In this document: piece after piece, positions 42,865 to 51,115 of the stretch
Layout: every line of letters starts with the position of its first letter
Numbering within the stretch: position 1 is the stretch's first letter
Source of the DNA: an uncultured Polaribacter sp.
GTDB taxonomy: Bacteria > Bacteroidota > Bacteroidia > Flavobacteriales > Flavobacteriaceae
Length of the DNA: 64,000 nt
NCBI RefSeq assembly: GCF_947503855.1
Contig: NZ_CANNFF010000009.1
Location: 62,001 to 126,000, forward strand
Direction of reading: 5' to 3'
Notes under the pieces: generated by a model
What the model was told of the DNA's origin: nothing
Databases searched by the model: none
Seen by the model: the letters and a program-made list of their open reading frames with translations, nothing else
Made by a program: the position numbers and the translations under genes

Positions 42865-44079
42865 ATGATGAATGTTGAAAAAATTAGAGCAGATTTTCCA
42901 ATTCTAAAGAGAACCGTAAATGGGAAACCTTTAGTCTATTTTGATAATGCTGCAACGTCGCAAACACCACAAATTGTTATAGATACAATTGTAGATTATT
43001 ATAGCAATTACAACGCAAATATCCATAGAGGTGTGCACACTTTAAGTCAAGAAGCAACAGATAAGTACGAAGAAGCTCGTATTAAAATTCAACATCATTT
43101 TAATGCAAAAAATGCCTACGAAATTATTCTAACTTCGGGTACTACACATTCTATAAATATGGTAGCCTCTGGATTTGCATCACTTTTAAAAAAGAATGAT
43201 GAAATTATAGTTTCTGCTTTAGAGCATCATTCAAATATTGTGCCTTGGCAAATGTTATGCGAAAAAACGGGCGCCATTTTAAAGGTAATACCGATGCTAG
43301 AAAATGGTTCTTTAGATATGAAAGTGTATCATAATTTGGTAAACAAAAAGACAAAATTAGTTTTTTGTAACCATGTTTCTAATGCCTTAGGAACCATAAA
43401 CCCTATTGAAGAAATTATTGAAACTGCACACAAATTTAATGCGGCTGTTTTAATTGATGGAGCCCAAGCAACACCTCATATTAAGCCCGATGTACAAGCT
43501 TTAAATGTTGATTTTTATGTAGCTTCTGCACATAAATTATGTGGACCAACAGGTGTGGGTTTGTTGTATGGCAAACAAGAATGGTTAGAAAAATTGCCTC
43601 CTTATCAAGGTGGAGGAGAAATGATAGACACAGTAACTTTTGAGAAAACAACCTATGCTGGTTTGCCTCATAAATTTGAAGCGGGTACCCCAAATATTTG
43701 TGGTGGTATTGCTTTTGGAGCTGCTATAGATTATATGAACTCTATTGGTTTTGATAGTATTGCTGCTTATGAAGAAGCGCTTTTAAAATACGGAACTGAA
43801 GAACTTTTAAAAATAGAAGGTGTAAAAATATTTGGCACAACCGCAAAAAAAACAGCTGTAATATCTTTTAACGTAGGTACTATTCATCCCTATGATATTG
43901 GAACTATATTAGATAAGTTAGGAATTGCAGTTAGAACCGGGCATCATTGTGCACAACCTATTATGGATTTTTACAAAATACCAGGAACCATTAGGGCCTC
44001 ATTTTCTTTTTACAATACAAAAGAAGAAATAGATATATTTATTACTGCTTTAAAAAGAGCCGTAAATATGTTTTCTTAA
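42865..44079 (+). CDS. sufS: SufS-type cysteine desulfurase
   Basis: 404 residues. The PLP lysine is Lys224 in SAHKLCGPTG, and the catalytic cysteine near 362 lies in RTGHHCAQP, with the long-loop group II (SufS) arrangement. Other signatures are YFDNAATSQTP, SALEHHSNIVPWQ, VLIDGAQATPH and YQGGGEMIDTV. It takes sulfur from cysteine for Fe-S assembly. No SufE gene is seen up to 44.1 kb. Two consecutive ATGs exist at the start; either could be used. Confidence 0.97.
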   Translation: MMNVEKIRADFPILKRTVNGKPLVYFDNAATSQTPQIVIDTIVDYYSNYNANIHRGVHTLSQEATDKYEEARIKIQHHFNAKNAYEIILTSGTTHSINMVASGFASLLKKNDEIIVSALEHHSNIVPWQMLCEKTGAILKVIPMLENGSLDMKVYHNLVNKKTKLVFCNHVSNALGTINPIEEIIETAHKFNAAVLIDGAQATPHIKPDVQALNVDFYVASAHKLCGPTGVGLLYGKQEWLEKLPPYQGGGEMIDTVTFEKTTYAGLPHKFEAGTPNICGGIAFGAAIDYMNSIGFDSIAAYEEALLKYGTEELLKIEGVKIFGTTAKKTAVISFNVGTIHPYDIGTILDKLGIAVRTGHHCAQPIMDFYKIPGTIRASFSFYNTKEEIDIFITALKRAVNMFS

Positions 44080-44090
44080 AGAACAATAAT

Positions 44091-44126
44091 AAAAAAAGGT
44101 TGAGCAAATGCTCAACCTTTTTTATT
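44091..44126. terminator. Bidirectional terminator between sufS and the SGNH lipoprotein gene
   Basis: AAAAAGGTTGAGC, loop AAAT, GCTCAACCTTTTT: a perfect stem with A- and T-runs at its ends, between two convergent genes. Confidence 0.9.
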
Positions 44127-44145
44127 TTTATCAATTTAAAACTTT

Positions 44146-45660
44146 CTATCTTAACGTAGGAGAGAAATTTGTAGGATAATCATCTGCTTTAGCCAAACCA
44201 TTTGTAGCTGTTGTAAAGTTAGAGCCAAATTTAGCATCCATAGCTTCTAAAATTTTGTTTGCCATTAATGCATACCCTCTACCTGTTAAATGTATACCAT
44301 CTAAACTTACCAAACCACCAGTTACTAAACTAGTTGTCATGGTATAATTATCAAACCTAATACCACCAGAAGCTTCTATTAAAATAGCATTTAAATCTAC
44401 TAAAGCAATATTATTATTAGAGTTTGCAATGGCTTTAATGGTTGTGTTATATGCTTCTGTAGCTGTTATAACAGCTGCTAATTCTGTAGCTGTTAATACC
44501 CATTTATCTGCTAAAGGAACACCAACACCATTTACACTTGCAGGGTTACTAGGGTCAGCCAAAGTACCTATAAAAGCAGAACTTGGTAATACTAATAAAT
44601 CTTCTGCAGTTGCTTGTCTATATTTTGGTATTGCTGCAAAAGCAGGATTTATAGCTCCTAAATCTGTTAAATCTTCGTCTATAATTACTACTGCATTTTG
44701 ACCTGCCGAAAAAGAAATCGTTCTTTTGTCTAATTCTTCTTGCGTAAATAAACCAGTTCCTGCTAAAGCTGCTAAAGCTTGTTGCATACCTCCATTGTAT
44801 TGTGTGTAACCAGCATTTACAGCATTTGCTGTTGCAGCATCCATTGGTATTGGGTTATAAGGCACAGTTGTAAAATAAGGTAATAAAGTAATATTTGGTA
44901 CTGTAGCAATTACACCTTTTGCACCACCAGAAGTCATAGCTGTTACCATGCCACTAAAAACTTGATCAAAAACTAAAGGGTTTGTAATATCATTCCCTCC
45001 ATAATTTGCAGGACTAACTGTTGGATCTGCTTGGTATACACCAGAACCACCAGAAGTAGCAAAACCTAATACATCATTACCACCAACTTCAGATAAAGTA
45101 AAAAATGTAGGTTGTTGTGCTAAAGCATCGCCCACAACTGTTGCAGTTGCACTAGAAGCCATTCTACCAAAATATGGATTTAAAGTTGCATAACCAGCAA
45201 ATGTTAAGTGAAAACTTTTAGCTCCAGGAATACCATAGTTGTTAAAAGACGTACCTGCTGCTCTTGCCCCTAAAGTTGTGGTTGGCAAAGCGTTTAATCT
45301 TGTAGGTCCAGCTCCATTAAAATACAACCTTGGTGGTTGTACTGCATTTCCACCAGCTACAAAACCACCAATATTATCAATCATTAATGGTTGATTAAAT
45401 TCGCCACCATCTGCCATACTAAATTTAGATGCTAAGATGTTTGGGAAAGAATTTTCTTGAGCCGCTTTAAATAAAGCACCGTCTGTATAACCTGCGGTAA
45501 AAGAGGCGCCTACAGCTACGTATTTAGATAAGTTTAAGCCATTTGCGTCTAAGGCTACTGTTGGCATTACTGCTGCTTCAATTGGTTCAAAATCATTGTT
45601 TTCACAAGAAATGATTCCTAATGATAAGAGAAATAAACCAATATATTTATAGTTTTTCAT
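44146..45660 (-). CDS. SGNH-hydrolase-like outer-surface lipoprotein
   Basis: 504 residues. The signal ends IISC (Cys19). The SGNH blocks are recognisable: block I as VAVGASFTAGY (Ser53, with GAS in place of GDS), block III as VGGNDVLGF near 195-203, and block V as DGIHLTGRG with Asp454 and His457. A long insert of Gly/Asn/Pro-rich sequence lies between. It should be a surface esterase or lipase. It lies 12 bases downstream of a TonB-dependent receptor and is surely co-transcribed with it, suggesting that it processes the receptor's substrate. The GAS change removes the classical Asp before Ser. Confidence 0.85.
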   Translation of the reverse strand: MKNYKYIGLFLLSLGIISCENNDFEPIEAAVMPTVALDANGLNLSKYVAVGASFTAGYTDGALFKAAQENSFPNILASKFSMADGGEFNQPLMIDNIGGFVAGGNAVQPPRLYFNGAGPTRLNALPTTTLGARAAGTSFNNYGIPGAKSFHLTFAGYATLNPYFGRMASSATATVVGDALAQQPTFFTLSEVGGNDVLGFATSGGSGVYQADPTVSPANYGGNDITNPLVFDQVFSGMVTAMTSGGAKGVIATVPNITLLPYFTTVPYNPIPMDAATANAVNAGYTQYNGGMQQALAALAGTGLFTQEELDKRTISFSAGQNAVVIIDEDLTDLGAINPAFAAIPKYRQATAEDLLVLPSSAFIGTLADPSNPASVNGVGVPLADKWVLTATELAAVITATEAYNTTIKAIANSNNNIALVDLNAILIEASGGIRFDNYTMTTSLVTGGLVSLDGIHLTGRGYALMANKILEAMDAKFGSNFTTATNGLAKADDYPTNFSPTLR

Positions 45661-45672
45661 AATAGTATATTT

Positions 45673-48327
45673 TTAATTATTAATTGTCCAAGAAATGTAA
45701 TATTGAGAACCTATTGCTCCAATACCAGGAGCACTTAAATATTCTTGACCGGTTAAATTTGCTCCACCAATTTTAAAAATAGATTTTATGGATGGTACAG
45801 CATAATTAATCTGTGCATCTAGTACCAATCTTTCACCTATCATAGCATCTACAAATGTAGATTCCCATAAAAATTCATTTTGCCATCTTGCATTAAAATT
45901 AAATCCAAAATTTTCGAATAGGTTGGTATGACCAAACTGTAATTTAATTTTATGTTCTGGTGTGTTAAACCCTGCTTCAAAACTTGGGTCTGATGCTTGA
46001 TCAAAATCAAACTTTGCATACGTATAATTTACACCTAAATCAAATCCTTTTAAAACCTTTGTATTTAAACCAATAGTAGCTCCATAAGAATTAATGTCAA
46101 CACCTGTGTTTGTATATACTTGAGCTACTTTAAAAGCATTATCTGTACCACGCACAAACACATTTTTATTAGCAATAAAATCTTCATATTGATTGTAATA
46201 AATACTTAAATCTACGCTAACTCTATTAGCGTTTCCTGTATTAACTAAACCTCTATAACCTACTTCAAAAGCAGTTACTTTTTCTGGTTTCACTAGGTCT
46301 ATGTCTGCTGCTACAGTTCCTCCACTTTCAATAGTAAAAGAATTTTGGTATGCGTCTCTAATACTTATAGATTGTGTTCCTCCATTTTCATCTAAATACT
46401 GAATACTTTTATCTAAATTGTCTGGAGCAGAACCAACCAATATCGCATTTCCTACATCTAAGCCAATGTATTGATCTTGTGTTGTTGGGTTTCTAAAACC
46501 TGTTTGAAAAGAAGCTCTAAAGTTTTGATTCTTATTTTCTCCAGCTGCATAAGCTAAAGAAACTCTTGGAGAGAAATTACCATCAAAGTTTTGTGCTTTG
46601 TCATAACGTACAGAAGCTGTAACTTTTAAACGGTCTTCTTCTAAAAAGTTTTTTTGTGCTTGTGTATACACACCATACTCATCATAGTTAATAGGACCAT
46701 CAGCATCTGTAAATATATTTCCAAAAGAGTTTAAAGAGTATCTTCTGTAAGAACCACCCACCTGAATTTCTGCAAAATCTATAAGATCTCTAAAATTATA
46801 GTTTACATCAGAATGATATAGTTTGGTTTGATCTCTAAATTTTGCTCCTGTTAATAAGTTTGGATCTGAAGTTACTTTGTCTAAAGCTCTTTCGAATTCT
46901 GGAGTCCCAGGCTCTAAACGGTTTCTGTCTGCAAAACGTCTTGCTTCTTCATGAGAACCTGTAACTAAATAAGTACCTGCGTATTCTGTAAACCAATTTT
47001 GGTCTGAACTCCAGGCTCTATTAACATTTAATGCAGCAAATAATGTATTATAAGAATCTCCAGCATCTTCACTTGTAATATATCCTCTTACAAAAAAGTT
47101 TTTAGCTTTTACTTCTAATTTATGTTGTTGTAAGAAAAAGTTTTTAATACTATATTTTTGACCTCCTAAATATTGTGTAGTACCTGTACCTACTTTAGAG
47201 TTCCAAATTATTTCTAATCTATCATCACCAAAAGGACGATAATTAAGAGAGCCTCCAAACTTTACACTTTCTACACCATAATCCATTAAATCTCTTTCGT
47301 TATAACCTGTTCTGCTTACTCTACCAATTGCACCACCTAAATCAGTTGCTGCTACATCTCCATAAACATTTACACCATTAAAATCGTTAACTGAGTTTCT
47401 ATCTCCAGGGGCTAAAACAGCCCCTCTTAAACCTCCTACAGTATTTCTGTAATCAGTTGCAAACCAATCTGTTCCATTCATAACAGAAAGTGTTGCTTTT
47501 GCAGCAAATTTTTCTGAAAAAGCATATGCCATTCTAATATTAAAGTCTGTAAACTCATTATTTCCTCCTGCATTCTGACTTGTAACTCCTCCTTTTAAAG
47601 AAACGCTAATTCCTTGGTCATCAAAAGGACTTCTACTTGTCATAAACATAATACCATTAAAAGCGTTTGCACCATATAATGCAGAGGCTGCTCCTGGTAA
47701 TAATTCTACAGTATTTACGTCTAATTCAGACATCCCTAAAAGGTTACCAATTGCAAAATTTAAGGCAGGAGATGAATTATCCATACCATCTACCAATTGC
47801 ATAAAACGTGTGTTGGCAAACGTAGCAAAACCACGTGTATTTACAGATTTAAATGTTAAACTGTTTGTATTAACATCTACCCCTTTTAAGTTTTCTAAAC
47901 CGTCGTAAAAAGAAGGTGCAGAAGTGTTTTTAATAGCTCTGGCATCCATTCTTTCTATAGTGACTGGAGATTCCATAATACGTTCTGGAGTTCTCGATGC
48001 AGAAACAACAATCTCATCTAAAGAAGTTTCGTTTTCTGTTAATTTTACATCAATCTTTTGACTGCTAGTTGTAATCTCAACTTTTTCCATTTTGTAACCT
48101 AAAACAGAAACCTCTATAGTAAAAGGCGGGTTATCTGTTACTTTTAAAACAAAATTTCCATCAAAATCTGTAGTTGTTCCTACAGCTTTATTTTCAATTT
48201 TAATGTTTGCTCCTGGAAGTGTTTCTCCTGTTTTAGCATCTGTAACTGTACCTTTAACAGTGGTTTGCGCAACCATTGCAAAGCTACTAAAAGCTATAAA
48301 TGCAAGTAGTAAAGTCTTTTTTATCAT
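45673..48327 (-). CDS. TonB-dependent outer-membrane receptor
   Basis: 884 residues. Signal peptide, CarboxypepD_reg-like domain (about 22-100: VKGTVTDAKTGETLPGANIKIENKAVGTTTDFDGNF), the plug domain from about 105 (LDEIVVSASRTPERIMESPVTIERM, then LPGAASALYGANAFNGIMFMTSRSPFD) and a C-terminal barrel ending QYYISWTINN. It imports a large substrate through the outer membrane at the expense of TonB energy. The partner lipoprotein is an SGNH hydrolase instead of a SusD protein. The ligand is unknown. Confidence 0.95.
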   Translation of the reverse strand: MIKKTLLLAFIAFSSFAMVAQTTVKGTVTDAKTGETLPGANIKIENKAVGTTTDFDGNFVLKVTDNPPFTIEVSVLGYKMEKVEITTSSQKIDVKLTENETSLDEIVVSASRTPERIMESPVTIERMDARAIKNTSAPSFYDGLENLKGVDVNTNSLTFKSVNTRGFATFANTRFMQLVDGMDNSSPALNFAIGNLLGMSELDVNTVELLPGAASALYGANAFNGIMFMTSRSPFDDQGISVSLKGGVTSQNAGGNNEFTDFNIRMAYAFSEKFAAKATLSVMNGTDWFATDYRNTVGGLRGAVLAPGDRNSVNDFNGVNVYGDVAATDLGGAIGRVSRTGYNERDLMDYGVESVKFGGSLNYRPFGDDRLEIIWNSKVGTGTTQYLGGQKYSIKNFFLQQHKLEVKAKNFFVRGYITSEDAGDSYNTLFAALNVNRAWSSDQNWFTEYAGTYLVTGSHEEARRFADRNRLEPGTPEFERALDKVTSDPNLLTGAKFRDQTKLYHSDVNYNFRDLIDFAEIQVGGSYRRYSLNSFGNIFTDADGPINYDEYGVYTQAQKNFLEEDRLKVTASVRYDKAQNFDGNFSPRVSLAYAAGENKNQNFRASFQTGFRNPTTQDQYIGLDVGNAILVGSAPDNLDKSIQYLDENGGTQSISIRDAYQNSFTIESGGTVAADIDLVKPEKVTAFEVGYRGLVNTGNANRVSVDLSIYYNQYEDFIANKNVFVRGTDNAFKVAQVYTNTGVDINSYGATIGLNTKVLKGFDLGVNYTYAKFDFDQASDPSFEAGFNTPEHKIKLQFGHTNLFENFGFNFNARWQNEFLWESTFVDAMIGERLVLDAQINYAVPSIKSIFKIGGANLTGQEYLSAPGIGAIGSQYYISWTINN

Positions 48328-48490
48328 AATTTGAATTAATTTGTTAACTAGATTGCAAAATACAATTTTTTTTGAATTATTGATTATTACACAAGTTATT
48401 TTATGATTTTAATAAAAAAATAGCACTTATTTTTAAGTAATGAAGATGAATTATGATACCAAAACCTTAATTTATAAGTAATTTGTGTTG

Positions 48491-48498
48491 TACATTTG
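48491..48498 (+). promoter_or_regulatory. -7 box (TACATTTG) of ribF
   Basis: Exact TAnnTTTG; predicted start near 48504 and a leader of about 17 bases to the TTG start codon at 48521. Confidence 0.6.
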
Positions 48499-48520
48499 TA
48501 ACTAGAAAAAGCGACTTTTT

Positions 48521-49453
48521 TTGAAAACAATAATTGATATTTCTAACTTTATAACCGAAGAAAAAACATTTGTTACTATTGGTACTTTTGATGGTGTACA
48601 TTATGGGCATCAAAAGATTTTAGAAAAATTAATTTTAGAAGCTAAAAAGACTGGTAAAAAGTCGGTATTACTTACGTTTTTTCCTCATCCAAGAATGGTG
48701 TTGCAGAAAGGTGCTTCAATAGAATTGATAAACACCATTACCGAACGCGAAAAACTACTAAAAAAAACAGGGTTAGACTACTTAATTATTCATCCTTTTA
48801 GTAGAGAGTTTTCTAGAACTACTGCCCTAGAATTTGTTAGAGATATTTTGGTAAATAAATTTAATATTTCGAAATTAATTATTGGTTACGACCATCATTT
48901 TGGTAAAAATAGAGAAGGAAACATACAGCAATTAACAGAATATAGCTATTTATATGATTTTACAGTAGAAGAAATACCAGCTCAAGATGTAGATGATGTT
49001 TCTGTAAGCTCTACAAAAATTAGGCATGCTTTGCATGCTGGTAATTTAAAAACTGCAAACAGGTATTTAGGGTACAATTTTATGCTGAATGGTGTTGTGG
49101 TAAATGGTAAAAAACTAGGTGGTAAAATTGGTTACCCAACTGCGAATATTAGCATAGAAGAAGATTATAAACTCATCCCAAAAACGGGTGTATATGTTGT
49201 AAAAGCTACCATAAATAAAAATAGTGTTTTTGGAATGATGAATATAGGAAACAGACCTACTGTAAATGGTAATTATCAAACCATAGAAGTGCATTTTTTT
49301 GATTTTAATCAAGATTTATACGGAAAAAAACTAACCATAGAATTAATGTATTTTTTAAGAAACGAAGAAAAATTTGATTCTTTAGATGCATTAATTCATC
49401 AACTTAAAGAAGACGAAAAAATGGCAAAAAACTATATTTTAAATACCCCATAA
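48521..49453 (+). CDS. ribF: Bifunctional riboflavin kinase/FAD synthetase
   Basis: 310 residues from a TTG start (no in-frame ATG near it; the first good block, TIGTFDGVHYGHQKIL, follows at about residue 20). The N-terminal FAD synthetase domain also has LTFFPHPRMVL and YDHHFGKNREG plus VSSTKIRHAL; the C-terminal riboflavin kinase domain has GYNFMLNGVVVNGKKLGGKIGYPTANI and GMMNIGNRPT. It makes FMN and then FAD. Monocistronic, ahead of serS. Confidence 0.96.
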   Translation: MKTIIDISNFITEEKTFVTIGTFDGVHYGHQKILEKLILEAKKTGKKSVLLTFFPHPRMVLQKGASIELINTITEREKLLKKTGLDYLIIHPFSREFSRTTALEFVRDILVNKFNISKLIIGYDHHFGKNREGNIQQLTEYSYLYDFTVEEIPAQDVDDVSVSSTKIRHALHAGNLKTANRYLGYNFMLNGVVVNGKKLGGKIGYPTANISIEEDYKLIPKTGVYVVKATINKNSVFGMMNIGNRPTVNGNYQTIEVHFFDFNQDLYGKKLTIELMYFLRNEEKFDSLDALIHQLKEDEKMAKNYILNTP

Positions 49454-49491
49454 ATTTTAGTTGATTAAAGGTTTTTTTGTGGTACAAATTA

Positions 49492-49499
49492 TATATTTG
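49492..49499 (+). promoter_or_regulatory. -7 box (TATATTTG) of serS
   Basis: Exact TAnnTTTG, with predicted start near 49506 and a leader of about 14 bases. A TTG at 49477-49479 is only 12 bases upstream. Confidence 0.6.
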
Positions 49500-49519
49500 C
49501 ATTCTCAAATTCTTACAAA

Positions 49520-50794
49520 ATGTTACAAGTACAATTTATTAGAGAACATAAAGAAACTGTCTTAGCGGGTTTGGCAAAACGTAATTTTGCAAATGCAGAA
49601 AGCATTGTAGAACAAGTTTTAAGTACAGACGAAAATAGAAGAGCTACACAGGTTGCTTTAGACACTGTTTTGGCAGAATCTAATACCTTATCTAAACAAA
49701 TTGGTGGTCTTTTTAAATCTGGAGAAGTACAAAAGGCGAACATTTTAAAAGAAAAAACAAGCAAATTAAAAGATGAATCTAAAGCCTTAACAGAAAAGTT
49801 AACAGGTTTATCTGAGGAACTACAACAGTTGTTGTACCAAATACCAAATGTGCCACATGCCTCTGTAAAAGCAGGGAGTTCAGAAGATGATAATGAAGAA
49901 ATTTTTAAAGAAGGTATTATTCCAGATTTAGGCGAAAATGCTTTACCTCATTGGGAATTGGCAAAAAAATACGACATTATAGATTTCGAATTAGGTAATA
50001 AAATTACTGGGGCTGGTTTTCCTGTATATAAAGGAAAAGGAGCGAGATTGCAACGTGCTTTAATTAATTATTTTTTAGATAAAAATATAGAAGCTGGTTA
50101 TAAAGAATATCAAGTACCTCATTTGGTAAATACAGATTCTGCAACAGCTACCGGACAATTGCCAGATAAAGATGGGCAAATGTACCATGCAACCCAAGAC
50201 GATTTGTATTTAATTCCAACAGCAGAAGTGCCAATTACCAATATGTTTCGTGGTAATTTAGTACAAGAGACCGATTTTCCAATTACAGCAACTGGTTACA
50301 CACCTTGTTTTAGAAGAGAAGCGGGTAGTTATGGGGCGCATGTTAGAGGTTTAAACAGGTTACATCAATTTGATAAAGTAGAAATTGTAAGAATAGAGCA
50401 TCCAGAAAAATCATATCATGCTTTAAATGATATGATAGAACACATTAAAAATATTTTAAGAGAATTAAAATTACCATACAGAATTTTACGTTTGTGTGGT
50501 GGAGATACTGGTTTTACAGCTGCTTTAACATTTGATTTCGAATTATTTTCTACAGCACAAAATAGATGGTTGGAAATTAGTTCTGCTTCAAATTTTGAAA
50601 CTTTTCAAGCAAATCGATTAAAATTACGCTTTAAAAATAAAGAAGGTAAAAGTGAATTGGCACACACTTTAAATGGCAGTTCTTTGGCTTTACCACGTGT
50701 GTTAGCAGGTATTCTAGAGAATTATCAAACTCAAGATGGTATTAAAATACCAGATGTATTAGTACCTTATTGTGGGTTTAAAACTATTAGTTAA
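49520..50794 (+). CDS. serS: Seryl-tRNA synthetase
   Basis: 424 residues. The N-terminal coiled-coil arm (about 25-105) binds the long arm of tRNA-Ser. The class II core has motif 2 FRREAGSYGAHVRGLNRLHQFDKVE and motif 3 TLNGSSLALPRVLAGILENYQ. The chemistry is ATP-dependent charging of tRNA-Ser. It is followed by a heptad quasi-palindrome whose first unit contains its stop codon. Confidence 0.98.
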   Translation: MLQVQFIREHKETVLAGLAKRNFANAESIVEQVLSTDENRRATQVALDTVLAESNTLSKQIGGLFKSGEVQKANILKEKTSKLKDESKALTEKLTGLSEELQQLLYQIPNVPHASVKAGSSEDDNEEIFKEGIIPDLGENALPHWELAKKYDIIDFELGNKITGAGFPVYKGKGARLQRALINYFLDKNIEAGYKEYQVPHLVNTDSATATGQLPDKDGQMYHATQDDLYLIPTAEVPITNMFRGNLVQETDFPITATGYTPCFRREAGSYGAHVRGLNRLHQFDKVEIVRIEHPEKSYHALNDMIEHIKNILRELKLPYRILRLCGGDTGFTAALTFDFELFSTAQNRWLEISSASNFETFQANRLKLRFKNKEGKSELAHTLNGSSLALPRVLAGILENYQTQDGIKIPDVLVPYCGFKTIS

Positions 50795-50835
50795 TAGTTT
50801 TTAGTAAATATTTTTTTAACAAAAACCAGAAACCA
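50788..50835. repeat. Heptad quasi-palindrome after serS
   Basis: The plus strand reads TAGTTAA, TAGTTTT, TAGTAAA from 50788 to 50808, and the minus strand reads TGGTTTC, TGGTTTT, TGTTAAA from 50835 down to 50815. The first unit contains the serS stop codon. It is the shortest of the four elements of this type. Confidence 0.7.
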
Positions 50836-50846
50836 TCGATCAAATA

Positions 50847-50993
50847 CTAATTAGCAATTACCGCAACCATTAGCCTTTTGTATTTATTCATTTCTACTAA
50901 GGCATGTAAGTAAGCAGATATTTGTCCGTTTTTCATAAACTTTATAGAGTTTTGTTTTGCGATTTCGTATTGTTTAGAAAATGTATTCATCAT
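50847..50993 (-). CDS. Small conserved-looking protein of 48 residues
   Basis: An ORF beginning MMNTFSKQYEIAKQNSIKFM, continuing KNGQISAYLHALVEMN and ending KYKRLMVAVIAN. It has good codon structure, an amphipathic helical character and a basic end, and it fills the only open part of the 312-base gap between serS and the TPR gene. I recall similar small proteins in other Flavobacteriia but cannot name a family. Function unknown. Confidence 0.7.
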   Translation of the reverse strand: MMNTFSKQYEIAKQNSIKFMKNGQISAYLHALVEMNKYKRLMVAVIAN

Positions 50994-51101
50994 ATTAAAA
51001 TTTGATTGGTTATTTATCCTAAAGACAATTTTTATGCCAAATTGTTACAAAAAGAAAGTAAAATAGCTTTGGTTTACTAAAAAAATAACATTTAGGTTGA
51101 T

Positions 51102-51109
51102 TATATTTG
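51102..51109 (+). promoter_or_regulatory. -7 box (TATATTTG) of the TPR gene
   Basis: An exact match whose last three bases form the TTG of an apparent upstream start codon. The predicted transcription start falls at or next to the ATG at 51116, so the TTG cannot be a start and the mRNA should be leaderless. Confidence 0.6.
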
Positions 51110-51115
51110 AAGACA

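Noticed and set aside
51107..51115. TTG start for the TPR protein
   Set aside because: The TTG is the end of a perfect TATATTTG promoter box; the ATG at 51116 starts a normal signal peptide.
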